Source of the DNA: Daphnia pulex
Lineage: Eukaryota; Arthropoda; Branchiopoda; Diplostraca; Daphniidae
Length of the DNA: 64,000 nucleotides
Direction: 5' to 3'
Assembly: GCF_021134715.1 (NCBI RefSeq)
Contig: NC_060027.1
Location: forward strand, 6,324,001-6,388,000
The notes beneath the pieces were generated by a model, which was not told where the DNA came from, did no database searches, and worked only from the letters and a program-made list of their open reading frames with translations. The position numbers and the translations under genes are program-made. Shown in pieces: positions 23,344-36,400 of the stretch. Position 1 is the stretch's first letter. Each line of letters starts with the position of its first letter.

Positions 23344-23780
23344 ATTGATCTCCCGAACACTGAAACCAAGGCTGACTAAAAGAAAACAACAGAAATGTAA
23401 GGGCTGTGTAATATATTAAATTTTTTGTAAAGAATTGCAATAAATATAAAATTGTTAATGTCGTATGTTTTGAAATTCAAATTATACAAAAAATTAATTG
23501 CGTCCTTTATATTTCTGTTTCTGTAGTTGGTAATACCTTAGAACAAAAAATAATATTGGCAATGCCATATATTTGTTCTGCAATAACACCAGTTTATAAA
23601 ACAAATGGCCGGGGAAAGAGCTCATGTCTCCCGAAAAATAATTCCCTTTAGTAAGATTTATAAAACATATTGTAAGTACTCATTAACCACACAAAGTTTA
23701 CAAATTAATGTCGTACATATACTTCCAATTTTAGTAGGACAATTTGTTTCATTAGTTGAGGGGGCAGAGTTCCATGTCTA

Positions 23781-24080
23781 CAATAGGGTCCTTGCATGAA
23801 CAAGGGATTTCTTTGAAAAAAATATCAATAGAATCAGTTTTTCACGCTGATTCTCATGGTATTTTTTATTTTTTTTTAAATAATAATTCTCCCCCGTAAT
23901 CTCACTTCAAAGTTGAGATTAGCTCCCCCCACTTTAAAATGGACCCCACGCCATTTTTGGTTGGCGGTCCTTGAACTGGGATGAATTTTTCTCTTTTTCC
24001 CCCCTTTTCACCCTTTTCTTGCTTCCTATCCGACCTCCCCTTTTTTGCTCTTAGGGCCTAAAGGCGAAAGACGAAAAGTT
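23781..24080. repeat. Dispersed hairpin repeat, copy 2
   Basis: This copy aligns with 5012-5300 along nearly its full length, including ATCTCACTTCAAAGTTGAGA, CACGCCATTTTTGG and GGGCCTAAAGGCGAAAGACG. It stops after GACGAAAAG, lacking the inverted arm that closes copy 1. It is therefore either truncated or the older form. Confidence 0.75.
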
Positions 24081-24089
24081 GTTGGTTAT

Positions 24090-25520
24090 AGGATTGCCGT
24101 TAATTTTGAGCCTCAGTACGGGTATAGTTGTGGTTGTTTAAATATTGAAGTTTTGAGTGCCTTCGTGAAGATTCAAGTGTAATAAGGGATGTATTTATGT
24201 GTTCGTAATTAATCTAAAACCTGTTGCACCTCTTCTTTATCCCTCTTTAAGTCTTTTTCTCCCCTGTATATTTTTTTTCTATTGTTACCTATTATTTGTT
24301 CAAAACACCACCACCATTCGCCTTCTCTTCAACGTGAACAGCGTTCCCGTCAGCCACTTACTCCACTATCTGTCATCATCATAATGCTAATAACTTGATT
24401 GAAGGATTTTCTGTGAACAGATATTTTCAAAATTTAGATTGTGCCTATGGATACTACCTAATATGTCAAATAAATATTTCATATTGAAGTATTTTTTTTC
24501 TGATTTATGTATTATAAACGTCATTTTAAAGATATATCTTTTTGCTATATTTCCATATACTTCCATGTACTAAAATACATTTTTACTAAAGGGATGGTAG
24601 TTTTACTTCTATTGCTATTTTTTATGAATTAGCCATTCTTTAACAGGAGAAAATAAATTTTATGGCTGGAAGTATGGCAGTCTTTAACAGAGAAACCTCT
24701 GTATTCAGAGCCGAAGTGATTAAGCACTTACCAGTAGTAACTTCGAGTTAAAAAGCCGCATCGTCAAGACCCAATGGAGCATAAGGGTCAGCGCAGCTTT
24801 CGGGAGATAACATCAGCTGCTTAAGAACATAGAAAAGTTGCTTTTATTTTTGTTTTTTTATCTCTTATCCCGTCCTCAGTGGTTTAACTTGAGAGAAGCG
24901 TAATCTTTGTAGATGCTACCATAAGAAAATATTTTTGGGGGGAGGGATGGGAAAGTGGAAATCCAATCATATAGTCAGGATTGCGTTCCCATGATGCCAT
25001 AACTGCAAGGTTCAATACCTGAGAATGCATCACGGCTGGTTTTTCGTCAGCTGTTGGTCCGATATGGAAGTTCCGTGGTAGTAATAGTAAATGAATTCAC
25101 GCTCGCAACTTAGTTTAGAGTGAGGAAATGGAAATGAGCTGCTCAGTAGTAGATGGGGGAACAAGGGGAAATAAAGAGAAGAAAATACCATAGTTTTCAC
25201 AAGTGATAAACAGTAATTAGGCGAAAAAGAGCCGATACTATAGACACATTTTCATGGTCACGATCATCTCCACGTAATTAGGGGTGACGAGTGGGTATCT
25301 CTTTATAGATAAATTATTTTGATTTGGCTGCCGCCTGTCAGTATATGCCTAAAAGACGACTCCTCGAAAGAAGGAGGAAATGGAATTGTGAAACAAACTA
25401 TTCGCATGGTAAATGACCCTGGAACCTTCTGATTGCTGCTGGGTCGTTCAAATCTTTTACTGGCTCGAGCGTTTTCAGATTTTGTGTTTGCACTTCAATG
25501 AGGACATTAGTTGGCGATAC
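24090..25520. other. No gene recognised
   Basis: Mixed AT-rich sequence. A B-box-like AAGGTTCAATACCTG at about 25,008-25,022 preceded by tRNA-like spacing is the only suggestive signal, and it is too weak to call a tRNA gene. No domains or terminal repeats were found. Confidence 0.4.
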
Positions 25521-25526
25521 ATAGCC

Positions 25527-25960
25527 TTAAAGATGTGGAGTGATACAATGTAGATTGCTTCCGTTAATTCCAGGTTCTCTACGCACAACTGGGCTTAATC
25601 TTTTAAACAATCTTGGAAATAAACTTATTTTGTTCGCAGAGATTATGGATTGGTAAACGGCAGCGTTAAATCCTTCACAGAAAAGTGTCCATTCCAGTTT
25701 GAACGGCTTTATTTGACGTTTCGTTAGTTGTTGTTTTTTTAAGTAAAAAGCTCTGACTTGATAGGAAGCTTTAGCTCTTGCCGTTTCTTTCAGTTTCTGC
25801 CATGATGGCTTTGTATTCACCCTTCTTGCTGATTTGGCTCCCATCAAAAGGTTGTGGATCGTAAGATCCATCGTCACAATCTCGTAGTCTTGGTTTTTAT
25901 TGATCCACGTGGCCTTTGAAGGACTTCTAAGAAGCTTCTTTGTTTAGAAGAGCCACTTTG
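25527..25960 (-). pseudogene. Unrecognised open frame with protein-like composition
   Basis: About 140 codons stay open on the minus strand (KATWINKNQDYEIVTMDLTI, then PSWQKLKETARAKASYQVRA, then KPFKLEWTLFCEGFNAAVYQ, to a stop at 25,527). It is rich in Lys/Arg with regular hydrophobics, unlike the translated filler around it. There is no methionine at a sensible start and no recognised domain. A minus-strand Gln/Ser/Arg-rich stretch at 26,690-26,380 (ANSPNPQQQEQAATVQKEE) lies upstream and might be an earlier exon of the same unit. It could be a fragment of a transposable element or a captured gene. Confidence 0.35.
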
Positions 25961-26844
25961 TTTCATTTAAGAGAAAAATTAAAGTTAAGTTGAATTGGTT
26001 TTAGTTTTAAAAGGTGTTTGATTTATTTAAGCCTTGTGTCTCAGCTTGTGTGCCACTTGATTGGCTGTTCTCACTTTCCTGGATTGCAGAGCCTCTTATC
26101 GCTAGCTGCCACCCTCGTCTGCCTGTTTTGTAGAAGCAGGAGTTTTTTTTCTTGCTACTTTAATATTTTTTTACAAGTTGTTAGAGATTTTGGCTGAATT
26201 GCCTTACTCCTCATGCGGTTGGGTGGTGTTCAATTCAATTCAACACAGAGGTTGAAAGGAGGTTTTGTTTTTAACGAAAAGTTCCTTTAATTTAGAAGTT
26301 AGAGGGAATTTTTATGGGAGAAACAGATTGTATTTAACTACAGCATTTGTCGTTATATCATAATACATAACTATTAGATGGAAGAAGCAAGTATTTCTTC
26401 ATTTGTTTTCCCAGTTCTGGTATCAATTCAACTCCAGTGCTCCCTCTCTCCTGGCTGGTCTCCCTTTGCCTCTGGCTACCTTGGTGGTAGTGGTTCTACC
26501 GCTGGAGGTGGTGGCATCACTTTCGGAAAGGCTTCTTCTATCTTATATTTTTCCTTCCTCTATCTTCTTTTATTCCGCGCTTTCTTCCTCTTTTTGTACC
26601 GTTGCTGCTTGCTCTTGTTGTTGTGGATTGGGGCTGTTGGCTAACGGCCCCCTTTGCCTCGGCCCGAAGCGGATGTCCGTAATACCTTGGTAAGAGAGAT
26701 CAATTGGCGCTTCTATCTGCCAATAATAACGAAGCTTACAAAGAGTCTTGCAGATGACATTTTAAAACTCTAGAAAACTCCTGTGCTACATTGTCACGTG
26801 TGTAGTTACTTTTCGTAAAGTTGTTTCTTTAATTGTTTTACTTT

Positions 26845-27190
26845 AAAGATCGGTACAAAACCTAAAAGAATACCGGGAGAAAAACGAGACGTTTGGTCAG
26901 AACGTGAGACAGAAACTTTGCTGACCATTACATTTTAAAAAGGTATGCAATATAGTTTTTTTGTGGATATATGGTCAGTGTTTGTTTGTTTACCTTATAT
27001 TTGTTCAACTATAAACCTATGTAACGCGATATGCATTTTAAATTTGTTGTATAGGATACCATCACAGGTTCTTACAGCGCGACAGTTGCCAAGGAAACGA
27101 AAAGGCAGCATGGAAGGATACATTTTCAGCAATTGAACAAGAGCCCAGATTCAAAACCAAAACTGTTGAAGAAGATAAAAAAAAATGAAT
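26845..27190 (+). pseudogene. Possible Myb/SANT-like DNA-binding ORF relic (exons 1-2)
   Basis: The frame reads RIPGEKRDVWSERETETLL (about 26,860-26,925) and, after a likely intron (about 26,942-27,055), NEKAAWKDTFSAIEQEPRFK. The W...ET..LL spacing followed by W...F/I about 25-30 residues later resembles the trihelix/Myb-like domains of Harbinger accessory ORFs and related host proteins. The match is short and I cannot verify it. It is followed by more exon-like sequence at 27,448-27,980. Confidence 0.35.
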
Positions 27191-27447
27191 AGCCTTAAAA
27201 CAGCTGCTAGTACAACTGTAGTACATCAGTGCACATCGTTTCTTACTGACGGGAATATGTAGCCAATATATATATATATTGTATTCATATAAAACATTTA
27301 ATTAAAATATTATATTTCAAAGGTTGAGGACACGTGTTTTTTTATTGAAAAACTGTACGAAAAGATTATACACTCAGTTATTTAAAAAAAAAACATGTCT
27401 TGCTTGATTTGACAAACCAGTTTAGTGTTGATACATAAACTTTAGAC

Positions 27448-27982
27448 AACCCCGAAATTAAAGCTCTTTTTCGAAACGAATTGCAAGGAAATAGTGGTGG
27501 TGTGGAACTATTGCTCGAGGTTGTAGAGGAGCAGTAAGTTCTTCTATTCTGTGAGCTTTTATATCTAGCTAGCCTAGCCTAGCTTATATCTATATAGCTT
27601 TTATATATCTATTCTTTATCTTTATTTAAATCTAATTTACTATGTAACAGCATATTTGAAATTTGAAGCCAACTCCCATTCCCACCATACCGTTTCCCAA
27701 TTACCAGCTAGCGATATGTTATGGCACGGCAGTTCACAAACCCTTGGGCTGGCCAATCATTTTTGCAGTTTTTGCCCTACCATCCACGCCAAGCCCTTCG
27801 TCAGCTTCCAGTTCCGACACGCCTTCCGGCTCCGTCACACCTCCAACCATTTCAAAGCAGAAAGACAGCAACAAGTGTCCATTAATATGCCAATGAGTCA
27901 TAACCAGGCGATTAACAGGCGGTTAAAAAAGCTAAATTCGCTGTTTCTTAAGAGACGGTCCCCTCCGCAAGATATCGAATGA
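27448..27982 (+). pseudogene. Exon-like continuation of the 26.8 kb relic
   Basis: NPEIKALFRNELQGNSGGVE and LLLEVVEEQ end at a plausible donor near 27,530 (GCAG/TAAGTT). After an acceptor (TATGTAACAG) near 27,650, a Pro/Ser-rich stretch (PSTPSPSSASSSDTPSGSVT) follows, and then LKKLNSLFLKRRSPPQ before a stop at 27,982. Disordered Pro/Ser linkers followed by a short basic tail are common in Myb-like accessory proteins, but no catalytic partner is visible nearby. Frame and exon borders are uncertain. Confidence 0.3.
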
Positions 27983-28578
27983 AAGAAAAGAGACGAAAAG
28001 TACTTTTTCTGGCCATGCAAGTCCGACGAGAGCATGGCATTCCATTTGAATGATCTTCCAGTTGATTTACATGAGTTAATGTTTAATTCATAAAACGAAC
28101 TTTAATTTATTGTATTTTTGTCAACATGAAAAATACAACTATAAAAATAAGATTTGTTATTCATTGGCGCTTGCAAACCACTGTCGCCGGATTAACCTGA
28201 CGCTCAAATTCTTGTTTGGCACTATGGGGAAATGGTCTTCGTCAATCGTAATTGGTTTCCATTCAAAACAATATTGTGTAACACACAACATGCTGGTATT
28301 ACCCTGCATCGATTTTATAAATGTTAGATATATATAGATGATGAAAGCAAGAAATATTTCAAAAATATGCTACAAACCGCGAGGCTCTAGTTTGAGTGAA
28401 ACGTAGTTCTCCGTGTAGGCAATAAAACCTCTTTTTTTTAATACAAAATGATCGCTCCACAATGCACTTCGTTGATTTGTGGGCTTGGTTGAAATGTTTC
28501 TGTAATCGAATATAAGAATGAAACAAAAATTTTGAATAAAATTAAATCATTTGAATTATTATATATATATCTCTTTAG

Positions 28579-28644
28579 CAGTGGCGGGATAGCCGTAATA
28601 ACTTCATAAGGAGTTATGAGATACGTTGGACAGCTATCCCACTG
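28579..28644. repeat. Nested inverted repeat (hairpin)
   Basis: CAGTGGCGGGATAGC (28,579-28,593) pairs with GCTATCCCACTG (28,633-28,644), leaving a 3-nt bulge. Inside it, AATAACT (28,597-28,603) pairs with AGTTAT (28,612-28,617). A GAAGCCATGGCCGAATGAG stretch and a later GGCTTCGAATATCG just downstream recall the D-arm and T-arm of a class II tRNA (Ser/Leu type), so the hairpin could be part of a tRNA-derived element. Confidence 0.45.
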
Positions 28645-30221
28645 TCCCCGAGAAGGAAGCCATGGCCGAATGAGCCGTTAGCAAATTGTTTTTTAATCAC
28701 ACTGGCTTCGAATATCGTAGAGTCGTGACAACTTCCGGGCTTTGTTTCGTTGGAAGATATAAAACGGCATCACATTTTCCCTGTTTTTATTATGAAGCAT
28801 TTGATAATTTAATAATATTTGATAATTGATAAAATACACTCAGATTCCTATTACTTGGACAAAAATGGATTGATAATTCTTTCTGTAGACTTAAACCTTT
28901 TCATGGAGGAAAAGTCGCGCAATGCGTACGTGATTCCCATCAACACATTCTGACACAACATTCCGGTGACATTTTGAAAATCTCGTTTAACCTAGTAAAA
29001 TTTGATATCAAATTTGGTTTGACATTACGCTGCACTCGCCTCAGCAAGATCATCCGGATACAATATATAGTTTTTAGATACCAAACTGAGTGCAAAAGAA
29101 AAATTGTGCACTGCCTTGACAAGGAAGACTAACTGATCCTTAAAACATTTCCGACTAGTCTTAAAAGATCCCGTAGCATAAAACTGTAGGGCCGTAAGAA
29201 CTACGTCCAAGTCGTGATCCTACGTTTGGCTCTAATTTACCCTTTAGGCAAGTGAGGGGATACTATTTCTGAAAATCAAATTTAAAACCATAAGACAATA
29301 AAAAAAGACGAGCAGTGTTACAAAAACATATCTGTAAAAGAACTGAATTGATGGTCTATCAAAGCGAAAGATTCGTCGCACCTTTCGTTGTAAAAATGTT
29401 CAAATACATAATTCCGTTTCGCGTAAAATGGTAGAAAACGCTCACGCTTTCTCTTTCGAATCTCACGACCATGCTCACTGTCATCATCACTATTTGAAGA
29501 TACGTTGTTGTTCGTTAAGGACTACATCAAAATTATTTTTAAAAACATTCGGAAAATTCGTAGAATTCACTGAATTCGCTGAAATTGCCGCTAGATTCTT
29601 TGTTTGACTTGGAGGCTGTGCTCGACAGCTAGTGTGTTCGTTTACTAGCACTCTGAGGTTTAAATTCTCGAAAATTGGTACACCAATAAATATTTTACAA
29701 TAGCTTACATATAAATATTGGCCGTAAATCCACTAATTTGTTTGCTTGAAATATTGTTTAAATCAGTCAAGTACAACATTTGGAAATCAGCTTTACTTAG
29801 TGACTTTTGTTTAGGAATTGTACTATTAAAGTACGAAAAACGCAAAGTTAAGTAAAAAAACACAAAGTCAAGTACGAAAATTGGATTGAACTTATACGTT
29901 TAGAATTTCGCCCGTGGTGTTGGCGTTGAATTTCTCGTATTTGGTCTGTTGTGCTAAGATTGGGACGACCGGGCCCAATTTCTGTTGAGAATATACAAGG
30001 TTATTCGAGTCACATGAGGCATCCGTATTAACTAATACAGGGTACAAAGTTCCAATGTGTGGAACATACATAAGTGACACATTATAACATTGAGAAAACT
30101 AACCAGAATCGAATAAGAACAATACGGGTGTGTGCAGTTTCCAAATAGTTTATTTGGAACAAAAAAGGAAAAACGAGAGTTTTGAATGACAAGCGACTAT
30201 GGCGTCGTTACCAGTTGACAG

Positions 30222-30237
30222 GCAGAGAGAGAGAGAG
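30222..30237. repeat. GA microsatellite
   Basis: A run of GA dinucleotides within AT-rich sequence. No function is implied. Confidence 0.8.
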
Positions 30238-33200
30238 AGGCATAGGCTAAACAGCACCCACAAGTAAGGAACCTTCACTAGATTGTAGGCCGGTGGGCAG
30301 TTACAGATCCATCCAGCGGTGTGAGTTTGCGCTCCAAAAACAACAATTTCTTCAAGTGCTGTAGTGGTTAGCGGAAATAAGCATCTCTTTTACCCTCTCT
30401 GGAATTCCTGTGGAGAGGAGGAAAACTGAAACAGAACTGAACAAAATTGATTTTTAACAGTCCACTCTGGCAATAATTTCCGCTTACTAGCCTAAGCCTG
30501 TTTCCTTTTCTGTTCGGAAGAAATTTCTAAAGTAGAAAAGGTGTTTCTGTTTGGAGCTCCACTAGTTGTGGAGGACAAGAAAGGGGAATATTGATTTAAA
30601 ATGCACGGAAAGAAATATTAGGTTCAAAAGGAGGACTGTTTAAATCAATTTTATAATAATAGTTTAAATAAGAAAGTTTTACTATTAGCGAATTTACAAA
30701 AAACTGAAAATTGGGAAGAAACAGCTGAGTTGGTGTATGTGTGTGTCGGATGGTGGTTTCGATTGTGGTGTCGACGAAAAAATGGCGATGGTTGTATACG
30801 ATTTGTGAAATCACACAAACATAAATTTAACTATATTTTAATTTGATTCTTCTAGATAAGTTTCACAAATATGTAGCGAGGCAGACAAAGAGGGATCAAA
30901 TACAGTTTGCTTTGCTAAATTGCGTTGGATTTTTCGGGATTTAAGGGATTTGGGCACAAAAATACAGTTTTTGGGACGACGGCAGAGACACTCATACAAT
31001 TACTCGTTGTGTTGCTTAACCTTAATAAGGTTAGTGCACTTCTGACTAAAAATTAATATTGAAAGAAATTTTATATGCTCTATGATAATAAGAATTACAT
31101 AAGAAATAACGAATGATACCATAGTAGACCATAGTAGACGATGTTTCTTCCAGCTTCTTTAAAGATTTTTTCCTCAACGCGCAAAACCCCTTTTTCGTCA
31201 GACTTTTTTGGCGTTTAAGTTATGTTTTTAGATAACATATAACAAAATATGGGCTCGTTACACATGGTTGCAAATAAGTGATGAAGAAGTTAAATTAAAT
31301 CATAAATTAAACTGATGAACTCGAGGAAACCGAAAGCAACGTGAAGAAAAGTAAGAAGGCAACGATGGTTTTCAACAAAGGGTATAGCTTCTTTTCCCCT
31401 ACAACAACTGAGAAGGTGTGAAGGATGCTGTTATGGCAAAAAAACCAGGCGTCCTGGAAAATTTTCCAAACACGGATGTTTACTTGCAGTCAAGTAGTAG
31501 GATTGGCGAACAGCTCTATTCTTTATTATTGCTCGCTCTCCGTTTAAAGATACACAAATTAAATTAATCGAATAGTTACATACGGAAGAACCAGGTGGGT
31601 TGGGTAGGAATGAGACCTTTAGGGTCGCATTCGTTTGTTTTCCAATATAATTTAAATTTAAATTTAATCGATCGGAATGCCGGATGCAGAGAATTTCAAA
31701 AAACATCCCTTCCCCTTCTTGTGGAATAGTAGCTGAACACCGATGTGTCCACCCCGATTCTTTGAGAGAGATTCGGATACATCTGCTAATGGTGTCGGCC
31801 GCCATACTATGACGTGGTAAATTGCACAAAATTAATATTTGAATTCTCCCTAAAGGTTTCCGTTAGCTTGATGTAGACTTTAATGGCATGAAGCGAGTAA
31901 CAATCCGCTTCAGGGAGAGCCGTGATAGAGAAGGTTTGCTAGTGTCCGCTCTGCTGTGCCTTTCTGGGCTTAAATAAACTAAACTTGGCGTTTTTTTCTG
32001 AAAAAAAAACGATAGATTGGAAATTGATGGCAGCCAGCTCCGATACGCGGAGCAGCTATGCCAAAGCGATTAATGTTGTCGTTTTTCTTGTCAACAACGG
32101 AAGAGAGCATTACCCAGCTTAGCCATGAATTGAATAACGACGCTCGTATCCCACGAACAATTTTACTTTGGTTTGGGAGGGGATGGGGTTGGAATTTTGT
32201 ACAACATCGATCTGTGGAAATCAATTGAACTGAACGACTCCGACGAAGTATCGCAGGATGACTTTCATGTGGCTAACTGCAATGATCCGATTTGCTTGGA
32301 TGAGTATCCCCGGTTGCCGAAACCAGCAGATCTTGGGATGCGTGGAGGAGGACCAGAACGTCGTATGCGAGCTCCATAAAGACCTGAAACCATAGCTGGG
32401 CAAGGGGCAAATCAAAACTAATTTAGCTTTTTCCCTGCGCAGCTTCTCTTATTTAGGGATTAGGGCGAAAGAAGGAAACGCATAGTCGGCATAATTCCAA
32501 CTGATTTAAAGAGAAGGTATTAACCACGGTTGCCTCCCGCTATGGGCGCAAGGAAACAAAAGGGTGCAGCTGCGCGTTCCGGTAAGAGCTGAAAAGGTGA
32601 TAATATCAACCGGCAAGATAAAGTTCAAATTATTTAACACCAATCGGTTCAACAGCGAATCGCTCACATTGCCCTTTGGATCGTCATTGTTTATCCGCTT
32701 TTCATTCAGTTCGTCACTCCCGGAAAGTGAACTGCCTCGATTGACAGCTTGCTTTCCTCACCAAAACTCGGTCAAGCCTTTAGCTATCGTGGTAAACTCA
32801 CTTGATTTCGATCCTCACCCTTTTTTTACTTAACCCATTACCGGTGTGTTTTCTAAAAAAATTTGAATCGATAGGTCTCACTTTCTCCCTGCAGATGACT
32901 TTAGCGTATACAGTAATCATATAAACTCCAGTGAATTAATGTGTAATTTCGCTTGCGTCACCGTACAAGGCCCACGAATAGTGACGCCGTTACATACTGT
33001 GCCCCAAGCCTTATAATGAGGCATCTGAAAAGATTTCAATGTCGGGGATCTTATGGATTAATCTTTGATTCAATTCATTTAAATTGCGAATCCACCACTG
33101 TAAATGCAATCCAGCCTGTTAAAAAGAACATTTAATGCTCATATCACCGCCTATCCTCTTCGATTCGGAGTTGTAGAAATGATGCATACTCCTATAGTGA

Positions 33201-33448
33201 GATTGTGTGAAATGGATAGTCGGGATGGTCCATGTGAAAATCTCAAATATATAGACACAATCGCACGTAACGGAAATTGCCCTTGGATAAACCTTTTTTG
33301 CTTGACAACAAAAATGTCCGAAACTGGTCTAGTGATACACAGGGAAAGTAAATCAATTCTTATTGGATTGGGATTCTCGCTTCAAAAATCACCTCTGGAA
33401 TCTATAGTCTACTGTCGCGATCTCTTAAAACACTCAACATGGAAAAGA

Positions 33449-33467
33449 GGGGGGGGGGGGGGGGGGG
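33449..33467. repeat. G homopolymer tract
   Basis: A run of about 19 G residues with no interruption. Such tracts are prone to slippage and assembly error, so the exact length is unreliable. Confidence 0.8.
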
Positions 33468-36400
33468 TAAAAGAAATTTTTTTAATGCACTCAAACTTAA
33501 AAGGAATATAAAAATTCAATTCGTGGGACACCGGTAAAGGCTATACAAAATTCTGGCATAAAAAGCGTGGGTATTGAATAAGTATCTAGTCACTTTTCCT
33601 CACTTTGAATTCGTAACTATGTTGACTGTAAACATGCCTACCATTACTAAAATCATTGTTTTAAAACACATATTAAACCTGTTTCATCGTGAAACCAGCT
33701 GTTTCACAGATAATTTCGTTGGCAACCAACATGCGTCACATTTTCACGTGTTTCGTGTAGATTTTTCGAGTGGTGGCATGGCATTTGAATTTGTAGCTGT
33801 GACATTTGGAAGCTAGTGGCGCCTTATGGGGAAATGGGTTCGTAAAAACATAATTCTTCCTATTCCACTGTGAATTCAAATATGTTTTAAAAAGCATTTT
33901 GTGGGCAACCTACCTGAAGCAAAAGAGAACATGATTTTAGTCACATTTTCATGTATTTCTTGTTGAAATATACAAGGAACTGTGTATGCGTTTGAATAAG
34001 GTCCGTTTTGAATTCAAAGCGGTGACGACGGGAAACTAGGAGACACTGAGACAGTATTTTGGCGAATATAGAATCCCGCAGTTTTAAAAAATTATGATTT
34101 TTGTTGGTGTCAAAACGGGGAAAAATATGTGTCAAAATTACCAAAATTGATGCCAAAACTAACGTTTAAAATAATATATATAGAGGCATGCGTTTTTAAA
34201 AATAGGGTGTCGACAATGACGAAATCGAAATAAAAAGAAATGTCGAAACGGGTTAACAAACAAATGAATTAATGTGTGTGATTGAATTTACCCGATAATA
34301 ATGTTAAAGATCTTTGATAATTGATTACCTAGGTACTCGAAATTGATAAACAGTACTTCAGCAATAGTCATGGGAAACAAATTTCCACAAATAAAAACTC
34401 GGATGGGAAAGTGTTTAATTTTTCGAAATGAAGATCAGGTAATGCTTTTTCAGCAATTAGTTTCTTTAAGCTAAACTTAACTAAGCTTAACTTTACTGCT
34501 AGGCAGGAAATATTTTGAAGTGAAAGAAAACAATTTTTGCCTGCTATAGCCTATGCAATTTTTGGCTCATTAGAAGTTAAAAGCATAGATATTATCGTTT
34601 AAAAATGTTTAGTTATTAATAACCTTACTTTTTTTCTTTTGAGTTTTCTCAAAACTAATGAAAATAGTTGAATCTCTTGTAGAAATTTGTGAAGGAAAGA
34701 TACACTTGCAAAAAAATGGCACTCACAATGTTTTAGTTCAGAAAGAAGATAAAATTAGTATCTATAAGGCAACGGTCTTGAGAATGAAACCGACAAGGAC
34801 GATAAAGATAAAGGTTTGGGCCTTAAGATACTTTATTTTTCTATTATTTTTGTTATTTTAATAATTTTTTTCGAGAAGACCCCTCGTTTTATATAGAGGG
34901 CATTCCCAATTAGGCAGCAATAAATTAACTAGCCACAGAACTCAAATATTACAGTTTGTGCTAGATGTTTTTATAGAGTCTCCCTTTACTCAACAAAAAG
35001 TCCGGAATTAATAAAAGATAATTTTCCAGCAAGAGTTGGAGAAAATAAAAAAATCCTCATCTATCCATGGGAATTGACCCAGAGTAGTTTTCCAACAAAT
35101 ACATTTTTTACGTATTTTTTTTTATTTTATACGTCAATTGCAAAATATTTTTTATCGTATTAGAAAAATCCATGTTAAATGAAGAAACCTTTTTACGATT
35201 TTTTGAATTATTCTATTACATTTCATTTCTACATAGCTGAATCATTGGAGAAATGTTAATACTTCACGATCCTTCTGATTCACTCTGATACAATGACCAA
35301 TTGAGATAGATTTTAGATGATGATGGATGATAGATGATAGATGTGTTTAAATACCAATCTTTTTTCATACTTCTCATCTGGTCACGATTATCAAAAGCTA
35401 TGTTTCATCCTTCCAATGATAGCTAACCAAAGTATTGACAAAAACCTTGTCCAAATGATTTATTTGAGATTTGAGACAATGTAGAGGTAACCCATTGTGA
35501 GTAAAAAACTTGTATTCATTGGAGTAACCTTTTATTTTTTAAAGTTTGAGTACGTTCTTTGCTTTTAATTTTCAAGAACTTTAAAATCAACAGAATCTCC
35601 AGATTTTTCTATGAAGATTAAAAACGATATAATTTAACAATATCTGTCAAAACAACACTGATGTAATGCAGTCTAATTTCAAAGCAAACAAGAGTTATAA
35701 ATTTGAATACTCAGCAAGTTGATAGCTGCTAAAGCTGAGATGGGAAAGTGGGACTGGGTGATCAATCCACATTAGGCCCTCTGATGAGACTGATATGGAT
35801 TCTTTGGGTTAACATCTTCAGGTTAGCCGAACCTTCTGAAATTGCTGCGTTGAGAAAAATAAAACAATGGAATTCTCTCTGCATAGCTTCTAAAAAAGGA
35901 CAACAAACTGGCTGAGATGAAATCAAGCTACTACACCCAAATATCAGAAATATAAAAACGGGAATATAGCAACGGTTCGTGAAAGCCAAGCGACACAGTA
36001 TTTATATAATGTCATTTTTTTAACGTTGCGGTCTCTTAATTACACAATTGGACCAGAATAAGTATGTCAACTCTTGCAGAATCCTACTGCTGTACTGCAT
36101 TTGCCAAAAATACGTTTCCTTTGTAAGATGAGGCGAAATTGAAGCCGCATGATAGTTACCTTGCTGAATTTGTAACAAAGGCCAAGGAGGAGTTGACTAG
36201 AACTGGACTCTTAAACTTGGAAAAAGATACCCAGATTTAAACATTTTGTGTCTTCGCTGCAAAATAATGAAGGACTGATTTCATTCAAACTACCTAAAAG
36301 GAAAAAATCTTTGTGGCCAAGAAGCTAAAAATCGCTAGAAAACACCCTGATGAAATTTACGTGGTTATTAGTAAGTGTTTGTGTTTTATATACCTTGCCT

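Noticed and set aside
25008..25022. B-box-like AAGGTTCAATACCTG as a tRNA gene
   Set aside because: No matching A-box at correct spacing and no acceptor stem.
26378..26693. Plus-strand Leu/Ser/Cys-rich frames of 88-96 aa
   Set aside because: They look hydrophobic only because the opposite strand is Gln/Ser/Arg-rich; the minus strand is the more protein-like reading.
31431..31829. 132-aa minus-strand frame
   Set aside because: Long for this AT-rich region, but it has no motif, no splice partners and random composition; left unannotated.
33104..33511. 135-aa plus-strand frame ending in a poly-Gly run
   Set aside because: The Gly run comes from a G homopolymer; no domain is recognised and no supporting exons lie nearby.
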